NCBI GenBank assembly: GCA_029287595.1
Contig: JARFQU010000177.1
Location: 1-41,714 of the forward strand
Length of the DNA stretch: 41,714 bases
Direction of reading: 5' to 3'
DNA from: Halioglobus sp.
GTDB lineage: Bacteria; Pseudomonadota; Gammaproteobacteria; Pseudomonadales; Halieaceae
Below the pieces are notes generated by a model. That model was not told where the DNA came from. It searched no databases and saw only the letters and a program-made list of their open reading frames with translations. A program made the position numbers and the translations under genes. Of the stretch, positions 16,316 through 24,400 are shown piece after piece; position 1 is the stretch's first letter, and each line of letters opens with the position of its first letter.

Positions 16316-17113
16316 TTAATTGGAATAAGTTGCCCCGCCGTTAACATGCCAGGTCTGGCCATTGACCCAGGCGCCGTCATCTGACATCAGGAAAGCTACA
16401 GCAGCGGCAATATCAGCGGGCACCCCATGACGCGCACTGGGGGATGAACGCAACAACTTATCGAGAAATTCCCGGGGCAGGTTTTGCTCCAGCTGCTCGG
16501 TAATGACCAGGCCGGGGGCAATGGCATTGCAGCGTATGCCCTGCTTGCCCCATTTCGACGCAACGTGCCGGCACAAGGCATTGATACCGGCCTTGCTCAC
16601 CGCATAGGCGGGCCGCTCCGCTTCGCCAATGGTCGAGGCCGAGGAGGACGTCAGTACCAGGGAACCACCCCCGCGTTGCAGCAGGTGAGGCAGGGCCGCA
16701 CGCAGTAGCAATGCCGTCCCGGTGACATTAACCTTCAGGGTGCGCTGCCAAACGCTCGCATCGTTGCTGAGAATATCCCCGTCTTCAAGCAATACCCCCA
16801 TGTCGGCGGCATTGGCAAAGACGCCATCGAGGCCATCAAATTGTGCCAATGCAGTTTCCAGCAAGGCATTAATGGAGGCTTCATCGGCCTGGTCGTAATA
16901 CCAGGCGGCAGCGTGGTCGCCATTCGCATTGAGCTCTTGCACCAGTGCACTGGCTGCGTCGATATTGCAATCACCCACGCCAATACGGGCACCTTCACTC
17001 GACAACCTGCGCGCAGTTTCCGCGCCGATCCCGGTGGCCCCGCCGCAAACCAGGATGTTCTTGCCTGTCAGTATGCCCAACTTATAATCGCTCCCCAATA
17101 CGGAATCAAACAT
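16316..17113 (-). CDS. SDR family oxidoreductase
   Basis: A 265-residue classical SDR. The cofactor loop is CGGATGIG and the acidic D in VGDCN after the second strand points to NAD(H). ANAAD, the catalytic Ser in LTSSSAS and the YAVSK active site follow, and the C-terminus WHVNGGAT is the usual SDR end. It lies directly upstream of the other SDR gene on the same strand. The two share the fold but differ widely in sequence, so this is not a recent duplication. The substrate cannot be inferred. Confidence 0.9.
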   Translation of the reverse strand: MFDSVLGSDYKLGILTGKNILVCGGATGIGAETARRLSSEGARIGVGDCNIDAASALVQELNANGDHAAAWYYDQADEASINALLETALAQFDGLDGVFANAADMGVLLEDGDILSNDASVWQRTLKVNVTGTALLLRAALPHLLQRGGGSLVLTSSSASTIGEAERPAYAVSKAGINALCRHVASKWGKQGIRCNAIAPGLVITEQLEQNLPREFLDKLLRSSPSARHGVPADIAAAVAFLMSDDGAWVNGQTWHVNGGATYSN

Positions 17114-17197
17114 CCATTAACTTGGCTAAAGATTAACTGAAAACCCAAGGCACTGTCAGGCCATATTTTTCACTACGACATCTGTAGTATACAGGGC

Positions 17198-17842
17198 TTA
17201 CAGCCTGAGACGGGCGAACCAGGGCAAGGCTACAGCTGCTGTGAGGACAGCTATCAGCAGTCCGGGGAAAATATGGAATAGCAGAATATGTGAAGGGATA
17301 TACATACAGGCGACCTGCATGTACAAGGCTGGAATCATACCTGCGGCAAGGCCGCAACGCAGCGCGGTATTTACCGGCTTCAGTGGGTACAGCCTACGGC
17401 AGAGATAACACGCGATCATGGCCGGCGGCAGCGCATAGAGTGCCGTCTCGATATAACAATGATCCCGCTTGCCCAGGATGGATGGTTCCAGGGTAGGGTC
17501 TACCAGCCCAAGCACGTAGCCGCCCAACCAAACCAGCATTACAAAGGCTGCGAAAGTGCGGAAGCGCGGCGTCAATGCCCCGGGAATAGCCGCCCTGAAG
17601 GCCGCTAGCGCCGCCAATGTAATCGCCGCCAGTCCCACAATCATCTCCAGGCTGAAGCGCGGTACCGACATTAACTGTGTCAAAGCATTGGCTCGAATGG
17701 GACCGAACCAGTGGGTAATCAATACAACATACAACACGCTGGCCAGCAACCAAAGTAGCGCAATCGCGTTAGCATTAGCGGCCGGCCTGACGCTCTGCAG
17801 GTTACTGCTCAAAGCAGAGATTAACTCATCTCTGTCCTTCAT
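17198..17842 (-). CDS. nrsF: NrsF-type anti-sigma factor (DUF1109)
   Basis: A 214-residue inner-membrane protein with six hydrophobic segments after a short cytoplasmic N-terminus, the size and topology of NrsF/DUF1109. It contains the family-like stretch CYIETALYALPPAM and the IPSHILLFHIFPGL near the end, together with conserved-looking Cys residues. In Caulobacter, NrsF binds SigF at the membrane and releases it under metal stress (chromate, cadmium, and copper as I recall). Its start codon overlaps the stop of the sigma gene by 4 bases (ATGA), so the two are translationally coupled. Confidence 0.85.
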   Translation of the reverse strand: MKDRDELISALSSNLQSVRPAANANAIALLWLLASVLYVVLITHWFGPIRANALTQLMSVPRFSLEMIVGLAAITLAALAAFRAAIPGALTPRFRTFAAFVMLVWLGGYVLGLVDPTLEPSILGKRDHCYIETALYALPPAMIACYLCRRLYPLKPVNTALRCGLAAGMIPALYMQVACMYIPSHILLFHIFPGLLIAVLTAAVALPWFARLRL

Positions 17843-18453
17843 GCGGTTTCGGCCTCCAACAACTGTTTCAATTTACTTATCGCACGGTGTACGCGCACCT
17901 TGACTGCTCCCTCAGATATACTCAGCCTTGCCGCTGCTTCTGCATTACTCAGACCAAGAATTTTGGTGAGCGTTATCGCTTCACGATACTGGGGCGATAG
18001 TGACAGTAATAATTGCCCCTGGGCAAGATCCTCTTCCATGGGGCTGATATTCTGTCCCGCGGCATCGGTCATCCGCAACTCTTGTTGCGCAGTAGCCAAT
18101 TGCTGCTGGCTACGTTGGCGCCGGAGCATATCAATCGCCTTGTGGCGAACAATCGCAAACAGCCAAGGGCGAAACCGGCGGCGCGCATCGTACGTGTGGC
18201 GCGCCTGATGGATCGCTATCAAGGTTTCCTGCACACAATCTTCGATGAAGTGATGCGCGCCAAACCGGCGGTAAAGGTAGCGGCTGATACAAGATGACAG
18301 CTCACCCAGCAAGAAACGGTAATCAGGTTCGTTCCCGGACTGAGCGCTGACCATAAGCGCAGACCAACGCTCTTCGTCGTTACCAGATACATCTTCTGAG
18401 GCTAGGGGCATTCGGCATAGTTGCGCCATCGAGGTGATGGCGCTTTTTTCCAT
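17839..18453 (-). CDS. ECF sigma factor (SigF/ECF16-like)
   Basis: A 204-residue extracytoplasmic-function sigma factor. Region 2 (about 50-112) includes VQETLIAIHQARHTYD and PWLFAIVRHKAIDMLRR, which is typical of the SigF group. Region 4 (about 145-200) includes LSPQYREAITLTKILGLSNAEAA and a recognition helix, ISEGAVKVRVHRA. It would direct RNA polymerase to stress promoters when released by the membrane protein encoded downstream. It follows the spondin-domain gene by 11 bases, so the three genes form one operon behind the promoter at 19167-19193. Confidence 0.92.
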   Translation of the reverse strand: MEKSAITSMAQLCRMPLASEDVSGNDEERWSALMVSAQSGNEPDYRFLLGELSSCISRYLYRRFGAHHFIEDCVQETLIAIHQARHTYDARRRFRPWLFAIVRHKAIDMLRRQRSQQQLATAQQELRMTDAAGQNISPMEEDLAQGQLLLSLSPQYREAITLTKILGLSNAEAAARLSISEGAVKVRVHRAISKLKQLLEAETA

Positions 18454-18464
18454 GAAAACCAGAT

Positions 18465-19130
18465 CTACTTACGTGTGACAGTGATTCTGGCCACCGAGTT
18501 CCGCCAATCATAGAGCTGAGGCGAAAGAAGTGAATACCCGGCCTCGTCCCGCTCACCTAACTCGTGAATGCCATTGCCTATATGCACATATCCCTCACCT
18601 GTGTCTTCGGAAAAGCCAATTCCAACAAACTCGCACTGCGGACCCGGGATATTTGCACAACTCTGGTCGTTATATTCGGTCCCGGCATCATAGGCAGGCA
18701 CCAGGTGGACTTCTGAGCCCCTGTTGGGCAGACGCACACTATTGAGGGCCACAAAACTGTCATTCGTTGGAATCATCATCGCCGCGACCGTCAAGCGCCC
18801 CCTGGTGGGATGCGCGGTAATGGTGGCATAAGATGTTTCACCAGGTCCCAACAAGGTGTCTATTTTCTGATAATCCATCGCCACGCCTGCCAACGCATCA
18901 ATCGCAGGGTCCACATCACCACTCTCCGCCAGATATTCCAGGGGCTCGCTCGCCGCCTCACCGAGAGAAAACAATTGAACACTGGAGGGATGGGTAACGA
19001 CTAACTGGGGCGTGAAGCTCTGTCCCGGGGTGATATTGGTTATCGCCACCTCATATTCGATAGCAGGCTGGGCCAGAGCCAACTGGCTGGCAAACATTAC
19101 GAAAAGTAAAGCTATGGGTTGTTTGAACAT
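18465..19130 (-). CDS. Secreted spondin-domain protein
   Basis: A 221-residue exported protein: signal peptide ending SQLALA, then a Spondin_N-type domain that begins YEVAITNITPGQSFTP. Further family marks are the THPSSVQLFSLGE stretch, the TLLGPGET segment and a D-GTE-ND motif that could bind calcium. Two Cys (in QSCANIPGPQCEF) can form a disulfide in the periplasm. Bacterial spondin-domain proteins have no settled function. It is the first gene of the sigma/anti-sigma operon and is thus likely induced with it. GAGG precedes the ATG. Confidence 0.85.
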   Translation of the reverse strand: MFKQPIALLFVMFASQLALAQPAIEYEVAITNITPGQSFTPQLVVTHPSSVQLFSLGEAASEPLEYLAESGDVDPAIDALAGVAMDYQKIDTLLGPGETSYATITAHPTRGRLTVAAMMIPTNDSFVALNSVRLPNRGSEVHLVPAYDAGTEYNDQSCANIPGPQCEFVGIGFSEDTGEGYVHIGNGIHELGERDEAGYSLLSPQLYDWRNSVARITVTRK

Positions 19131-19166
19131 AGGTAAATCCTCTACTGTGATGGGGTTCAGTAGCGA

Positions 19167-19193
19167 ATTCGTTTGTTACCGGGAAAAAGTTAC
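19167..19193 (-). promoter_or_regulatory. SigF (ECF16)-like promoter
   Basis: Read on the minus strand, GTAACT (19188-19193) is followed by a 16-base spacer and CGAAT (19167-19171). This matches the GTAACC-N16-CGAA motif I recall for Caulobacter SigF at nine of the ten defined bases. The expected transcription start lies about 30 bases before the spondin ATG. The position implies autoregulation of the spondin-sigma-nrsF operon. Confidence 0.65.
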
Positions 19194-19247
19194 ACCCCGG
19201 GGTAAAAAAGTTTCAACCCGGCTGTGCGAAGTTTTCCGGAAACCCCC

Positions 19248-19564
19248 TCAACCACCCATACGCATCTGGTCAAGATAATCCATCTTGCCGATTTTCACGC
19301 CCAGCATGCGCAATATGTCATAGGCGGTGGTGGCGTGAAAACCCCTTCCTGAATACCGCGTATTGCCCCCAGGGAGTGATGGCAAATAGAAATCACCTGA
19401 AAGCGAAAAGGCAGCATGTCCTCTCGCAGGCTGGCCTCAACCAGCTCACCGGGATCCAGGCCATGTTCTGCACAATGTTCCGCTCCCTTGCGCATAAAGC
19501 CTCTGGCCGCACCCAGCACCTGCAGGTAAGAAGGTATGCTCATATCGTATAGTGACGTTGCCAT
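19248..19564 (-). pseudogene. DUF1993 gene broken by internal deletion
   Basis: The N-terminal part (from the ATG at 19564, with AGAGG before it) reads as a DUF1993 protein up to about residue 73, ending LGAIRGIQE. In the next frame the family's C-terminus follows intact: GFHATTAYDILRMLGVKIGK and on to a stop at 19248. About 65 residues found in family members between these two parts are missing, and the junction shifts the frame, so the predicted product ends after 89 residues with a nonsense tail. This is a deletion rather than a single-base error. It lies upstream of the spondin operon on the same strand. Confidence 0.8.
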
Positions 19565-19589
19565 GGGGAATCCTCTGTGGATTGATCCT

Positions 19590-19625
19590 GGTTTAGTTTA
19601 GTTTGGCTTGGTTTAGTCTAGTTTA
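19590..19625. repeat. Degenerate GTTTA microrepeat
   Basis: The stretch consists of GTTTA or close variants repeated about seven times (GTTTAGTTTAGTTT, then GGCTTG, then GTTTAGTCTAGTTTA). It lies between the DUF2855 gene and the DUF1993 remnant. It may be a slippage product or a binding region; it has no coding frame. Confidence 0.6.
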
Positions 19626-19662
19626 ACGAGTGTATTCCTGACGAGCATGTCGTTAAAAACTA

Positions 19663-20769
19663 TCATGCTGCGCCCGCATCCCACATCGAGATAATCTGGC
19701 CGCTGGCTGGATCGGTTTTTCCCGCCAGCACAGCCTGGTAGACCTCAGTCACCGCATCCGGTCCATAGGTGCGTTGCACCTGCAGCCAGCTGTCACAGTA
19801 CTGTCGAAAGCCAACATAGGCGCCGCCCAGAAGCATCATCAACTCAGTAGAACCCAGTTCCGCGCTACGCGTCTGGATATGCCCCGGCGCGAAGAAAAAC
19901 TCTGGCGTGGCGCCAGGCAGTCCGTTCACCGCGCCCATTTCATCGTAATGGGTAGCGCCAACCCGGCATGAGTATTTCATATTGACGCCAAAATGATGAT
20001 GCGCATCGCTCAACACCTGCGCGCTGCCGGCCATATCGACCATCACCACGGGTTGCGCTGCGTCCAGTCCCGCTATGGCCTCGTAGGTCACCACCCGGTC
20101 ATAACAACCCAGACTTTCACAGAAAGCGACTTTACCCGCCGAGGTAATGCCAATGCTGGACAGTTTACCGCGCTGCCGCACACAGTGGCCCAGGGCAATG
20201 CTGGTTTTGCTGGACGCGCTGGTAATAAGGCACGCCTGGCCTCCGAATGCACCGTTCACTTCCATGAAGTCCTCTACCAGCCAGGAGGTCATAAACAAGC
20301 CCCGCAACAGGCTGTCCTGATCTTCCCGCGCCTCCTCGTAGATGGGATTGGCAGCTGCGCGATCGAACTGTGCATATACCGGGGCATACTCGGCCCTGTG
20401 CGCGGAGATATCGTGGAACCTGGCTGGGCTCACCTTGCCGGCGTGAATTTTCAGGTGAGTGCTCAAGGGAAAAAAGCCCCATACTCGCTCGCCCACGGCA
20501 ATTTCAGGGTGGGCCGAGTCAATCACCTGCGCCCAGCCCATGGCGGGAATTCGCCCCCAGCCTTGCTCTGTCGGGAAAAAGCCCCAGTACCCCAGGGCAT
20601 CACCCGAGGCGGCGTAGGAAATATTGTTGGCCGTCAGTGCTTGTCGGTCCACCTGCAACAATACTTCATGCTCAGCGAGCGCGACATCCAGGGCCTCGTT
20701 GACCAATCGGGTCTGACCCCAATTATCCTTGCGCACCTCCAGTGTGCTCACGGTGCTGCTATCGGTCAT
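19663..20769 (-). CDS. DUF2855 family protein (MDR-like)
   Basis: A 368-residue protein of the DUF2855 family, related in outline to medium-chain dehydrogenases. The N-terminal half has a GroES-like pattern (LTANNISYAASGDALGYWGF, then MGWAQVIDS and GERVWGFFPLSTHL). The middle has a Rossmann-like segment (ACLITSASSKTSIALGHCV) with the nucleotide loop altered from the usual GGVG form. No zinc ligands are apparent. Enzymatic activity has not, to my knowledge, been shown for the family. The start is supported by AGGAG. It is 21 bases downstream of the DUF1329 gene on the same strand, so the two may be cotranscribed. Confidence 0.85.
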   Translation of the reverse strand: MTDSSTVSTLEVRKDNWGQTRLVNEALDVALAEHEVLLQVDRQALTANNISYAASGDALGYWGFFPTEQGWGRIPAMGWAQVIDSAHPEIAVGERVWGFFPLSTHLKIHAGKVSPARFHDISAHRAEYAPVYAQFDRAAANPIYEEAREDQDSLLRGLFMTSWLVEDFMEVNGAFGGQACLITSASSKTSIALGHCVRQRGKLSSIGITSAGKVAFCESLGCYDRVVTYEAIAGLDAAQPVVMVDMAGSAQVLSDAHHHFGVNMKYSCRVGATHYDEMGAVNGLPGATPEFFFAPGHIQTRSAELGSTELMMLLGGAYVGFRQYCDSWLQVQRTYGPDAVTEVYQAVLAGKTDPASGQIISMWDAGAA

Positions 20770-20790
20770 GATACTGCTCCTTTTAATTAA

Positions 20791-22146
20791 CTAGCGCACC
20801 CCTCCTCGCGCCAGCCCCTTGGCGGAGAAATAATTGTCGCCCTGGGTGACCCCGTTTCTGAATTTTCCGGGGATAGGCTTACCATTCAGGTTGTACACAT
20901 TCTGCAGCAGGTCGTACGATCCGGTGGCACCGGCACCGGTCTTGCGGTCATAGAGCCTGGCACTGTAGTTATACTGGACCCGCCACAGATTACCCTTACC
21001 ATCGTAGGTGTCCCCCGCCGTGGCCACCCAGGAGTCTTCATCAAAGTAAAAGCGGCGCTTGCCATAGAGGTGCCGCATGCCCTCCTTGAGAGTCCCCTCC
21101 ACCACCCAGACACGATGCTTTTCCCAGCGGGTGAACTCCGGCGACAGGAACTTCTCTCCCAGAAGATCTTCCACCGGCTTCTCGAATAAAAAGGTGTAGT
21201 TAGAGTAAGGAATCAGCATCTCTTTCTTGCCGAGCAATTTCCAGTCGAAACGCTCCGGGGAGCCATTCCATATACCCGCGTCATCGTAGGTAGACGTACC
21301 CGCCACGGCCGGGTTGGGCGTATCGAACGCCACGGCAGGCGCCAGGCGAACCCTGCGCTGGCCAACGAGGTATTGCCAGGCCTTACGTCCTTTGCCACTG
21401 GTGTAATTTGCGCCTGGTTCGTGCACCAGTAGAATTTCACCGGCACGCCGTGCCGGCGCCTTGTAATTGATGCGCAGCTTGGCCCACGGCTTGTCACCCA
21501 CTTCTTCATCGGGGGTTTCAAATGCGGGGTATATCGCCATCGAATCCGCCGTGGTGGACAGAATCGCCTTGCCGTTGGAACCGACGTAATAGACATCGTA
21601 GGTCTGCGAAAAGGGCTCCGCGTAGCGCACCATGTGATTCCACAGTACCTCCAGCCCCGATTGCGGGATCGGGAACGGAGTCCCGGGGAGATTACCTTCG
21701 ACCTTCTGCCCATCCGCGACCAGTGTGGCTGTGGTCGCATTTTTCTTCACATTGCTATACACCCAATCAGGGGCTTCAGCTGTGCGCTTGCTAGGATAGA
21801 CGTTGATTGCGAAGCCGTCAGCACCAAACTTCTCAAACATGCCCTTGGTGCCCTCTGTGAGAATGTCTGTGTAGTCCTGCCAATTACTTCCATCTACCGT
21901 ATAAAGTGGCTTCTCGTCAGCATAGGGATTAACGTAATTGTCCGAATCCGGGACAAAACTTTCTGGAATAACCAGGTTCGCCGGATTCCACTCGGGAATG
22001 CTGCCATCGGCATTACCGGCGCGCTCAGCCCCCAACGGAGTGAGATCCTGGCCCAGCCTGGCGGCCTCTTCCGGTGAAACAGCCGCCAGTGCGTTAACGG
22101 CAATGAATAGCGCGGCGCAAAGACCCGCCTGCTTTTTGGTAACCAT
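20791..22146 (-). CDS. DUF1329 exported protein
   Basis: A 451-residue exported protein: signal peptide ending NALAA, then EEAARLGQDLTPLGAERAGN, the characteristic DUF1329 start, followed by the family's GSIPEWN. These proteins have a LolA-like fold and in pseudomonads are often coded next to DUF1302 outer-membrane proteins and RND exporters in lipid or hydrocarbon contexts. No such partner is adjacent here. Periplasmic or outer-membrane-associated location is likely. AGGAGGA precedes the ATG. It diverges from yghU across a 293-base region. That region shows a TATACT at 22400-22405 as a possible -10 for yghU but no clear -35. Confidence 0.88.
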   Translation of the reverse strand: MVTKKQAGLCAALFIAVNALAAVSPEEAARLGQDLTPLGAERAGNADGSIPEWNPANLVIPESFVPDSDNYVNPYADEKPLYTVDGSNWQDYTDILTEGTKGMFEKFGADGFAINVYPSKRTAEAPDWVYSNVKKNATTATLVADGQKVEGNLPGTPFPIPQSGLEVLWNHMVRYAEPFSQTYDVYYVGSNGKAILSTTADSMAIYPAFETPDEEVGDKPWAKLRINYKAPARRAGEILLVHEPGANYTSGKGRKAWQYLVGQRRVRLAPAVAFDTPNPAVAGTSTYDDAGIWNGSPERFDWKLLGKKEMLIPYSNYTFLFEKPVEDLLGEKFLSPEFTRWEKHRVWVVEGTLKEGMRHLYGKRRFYFDEDSWVATAGDTYDGKGNLWRVQYNYSARLYDRKTGAGATGSYDLLQNVYNLNGKPIPGKFRNGVTQGDNYFSAKGLARGGVR

Positions 22147-22439
22147 GTGCTCCTCCTATTAGTTATTAACCGCGATACGAAAAGGCAGACTAACAAAACA
22201 AATCAACAACAGTATAGAGCTAAATCCTGACTGCACCTGTTTTGTCCCTCTATGGATGAGTTCCATGCCGATCGCGGTCTCCGGCAGACTCATTTTGAAG
22301 TCTCCCCGTATGGCAACACGGCTGTCACACGCCATGATAATAAACGCACCCATGGCGCTCTTACGAAATTTTTTCGGGCTGATCTGGCGAATTATCTTGT
22401 ATACTATCGCCCCAAATGATTTAGCCGGAAGGGCTTACC

Positions 22440-23282
22440 ATGAGTGATACTGAGACATACACACCGCCCAAAGTCTGGACATGGGACAGAGAAAGCGGGG
22501 GCAAGTTCGCCAACATCAACCGGCCCGTGGCCGGGGCTACCCATGAGAAAGAACTGCCTGTTGGCAAGCACCCGCTGCAGTTGTACTCCCTGGCCACACC
22601 GAACGGTGTCAAGGTCACGGTGATGCTGGAAGAGCTGTTGGCCCTGGGCAAAAGCGGGGCCGAATACGATGCCTGGTTAATCAATATTGGTGAAGGCGAC
22701 CAATTCAGCAGTGGCTTTGTAGAGATAAACCCGAATTCCAAGATCCCCGCCCTGCTGGACCGCAGCGCCAACCCACCCATCCGTGTCTTCGAATCGGGAG
22801 CCATCCTGGTCTACCTGGCGGAAAAGTTCGGAGCCTTTCTTCCCACCGAACCCGCGCAAAGAGCCGAGTGCATGTCCTGGTTATTCTGGCAAATGGGCAG
22901 CGTGCCCTACCTGGGCGGCGGTTTTGGCCACTTCTACGCCTATGCACCTGAAAAATACGAATACCCCATCAATCGCTATACCATGGAAGTAAAGCGCCAA
23001 CTGGACGTGCTGGACCAGAACCTGGCCTCGCGCCGCTACCTGTGCGGTGATGAATACAATATCGCAGACATAGCCAACCATGCCTGGTATGGCGCGCTGG
23101 TGGCGGGCAAGCTCTACGAAGGCGGCGAGTTTCTCGATGTGAAGTCCTACACCAACGTGCAGCGCTGGATGGAGGACATACGCGATCGTCCCGCGGTAAA
23201 ACGCGGCCGCAGGGTCAACCGGGTCTGGGGCGAGGAAGACAACCAGCTGGCTGAGCGGCACGACGCCAGCGACCTGGACTAA
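22440..23282 (+). CDS. yghU: YghU-type glutathione-dependent disulfide-bond oxidoreductase
   Basis: A 280-residue Nu-class GST. The long N-terminal extension YTPPKVWTWD followed by FANINRPVAG is diagnostic of YghU. The active site TPNGVKV contains the catalytic Asn/Thr. NPNSKIPALLD and FESGAILVYLAEK bind glutathione, and the C-terminal helical domain has NIADIANHAWYG. Such enzymes use glutathione to reduce disulfides or organic peroxides in the cytoplasm. GGAAGGG is the ribosome site. The gene is alone on its strand with the next gene 89 bases away. Confidence 0.93.
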   Translation: MSDTETYTPPKVWTWDRESGGKFANINRPVAGATHEKELPVGKHPLQLYSLATPNGVKVTVMLEELLALGKSGAEYDAWLINIGEGDQFSSGFVEINPNSKIPALLDRSANPPIRVFESGAILVYLAEKFGAFLPTEPAQRAECMSWLFWQMGSVPYLGGGFGHFYAYAPEKYEYPINRYTMEVKRQLDVLDQNLASRRYLCGDEYNIADIANHAWYGALVAGKLYEGGEFLDVKSYTNVQRWMEDIRDRPAVKRGRRVNRVWGEEDNQLAERHDASDLD

Positions 23283-23371
23283 TCGTTTACGGTGAGGATA
23301 TGCCGCGCTTTGTCTTGTGTGATTGTTGATTTGTCTATTGCGCCGCTTGAGCTATCTGCCAGGATCCCCAC

Positions 23372-24226
23372 TTGAGCCAGACTGCCGACTTCCATGTTTC
23401 CACGTTGGCAGAGAATGACGACGCCCTGCGCGCCAGGTTAGACCGTGACGGCTACCTGCTGCTTAAAGGCGCTGTCGCGGCCAGGTACTGTGATCACCTG
23501 CGCGATGACCTGCTACGGGTACTGTCACCCCATATCGGATTCGATGACAGCCTTGGCAAGCCCATCCTGACAGGAGAGCCCTTTTACGAGACCGACCCCC
23601 TATGGGACGAGGTGTACCCCAGGGTACAGCGACTGGAATCCTTTCACCGTTTTTTCCATCAGCCCCATATGCTGCAGATGATGTCGCGACTGGCAGGCAA
23701 GCAGGCCTGGGTATACCCGATCAAAATGGCCCGCATAGCCACCCCGAGAATGCTGGGATACGAAACCCCGCCACACCAGGACGCCTACTCCCACCACGCG
23801 GGGCCCACCATGGCGGGAATCTGGGTAGCCTTACACGACGTGGACTCAAGCATGGGCAGGGTCAAGGTGCTGCCCGGCTCTCACAAGGGCGGTGTGAGAA
23901 AAGTCCTGGAGGCGCAGGGCGTGGGCGGTGTGCAGTGCGAAATATATGAACATGAAACCCTGTGGCATGTATCAGACTTCGACAAGGGCGATGTGCTGAT
24001 CTTCAATTCCGCCACAGTGCACAAGGCCGAACCCAATACCTCAGAGTCCAAAGTACGGCTTAGCGTTGACACCCGCTTTTGCGACTACGGCGCGCCGGTT
24101 TTCTCCACCAATCTGGAGCCCCATCATGGCTGGCGGATTCCCGGCCTGGACTGGGCCTCCATCTACCGTGACTGGAAGAGTACCGATGAGCAGTACTACT
24201 GGAAGCACTACCCCCACTGTTTCTAG
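23372..24226 (+). CDS. Phytanoyl-CoA dioxygenase family protein
   Basis: A 284-residue Fe(II)/2-oxoglutarate dioxygenase of the PhyH family. The iron triad is H135-x-D137 (in PPHQDAYSHH) and H217 (in SATVHKAEPN), with an Arg about a dozen residues later (SKVRLSVDTRF) to hold 2-oxoglutarate. LPGSHKGG between them is typical. The reaction would be hydroxylation of an unknown substrate coupled to 2-oxoglutarate decarboxylation, in the cytoplasm. The start is TTG at 23372 with AGGA seven bases upstream; no nearby ATG fits. Confidence 0.9.
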   Translation: MSQTADFHVSTLAENDDALRARLDRDGYLLLKGAVAARYCDHLRDDLLRVLSPHIGFDDSLGKPILTGEPFYETDPLWDEVYPRVQRLESFHRFFHQPHMLQMMSRLAGKQAWVYPIKMARIATPRMLGYETPPHQDAYSHHAGPTMAGIWVALHDVDSSMGRVKVLPGSHKGGVRKVLEAQGVGGVQCEIYEHETLWHVSDFDKGDVLIFNSATVHKAEPNTSESKVRLSVDTRFCDYGAPVFSTNLEPHHGWRIPGLDWASIYRDWKSTDEQYYWKHYPHCF

Positions 24227-24400
24227 CGAAAACATATCTGGCAACGACCTGAGCCAGGTTTGATCAGGTAAAGCACCCTGTGTAACCAAACAACGAAAAG
24301 TCGCAGCTCATAGGCTATCATTACTCATTAAATTTTCATTCCACGGATTAGTATGGATAGTGACTGATCCCTCGTTACCATTGTCACAAGGCCTGGCACT

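Noticed and set aside
19248-19564. A single-base sequencing error as the cause of the DUF1993 frame change
   Set aside because: About 65 family residues are absent at the same point, which a one-base error cannot explain.
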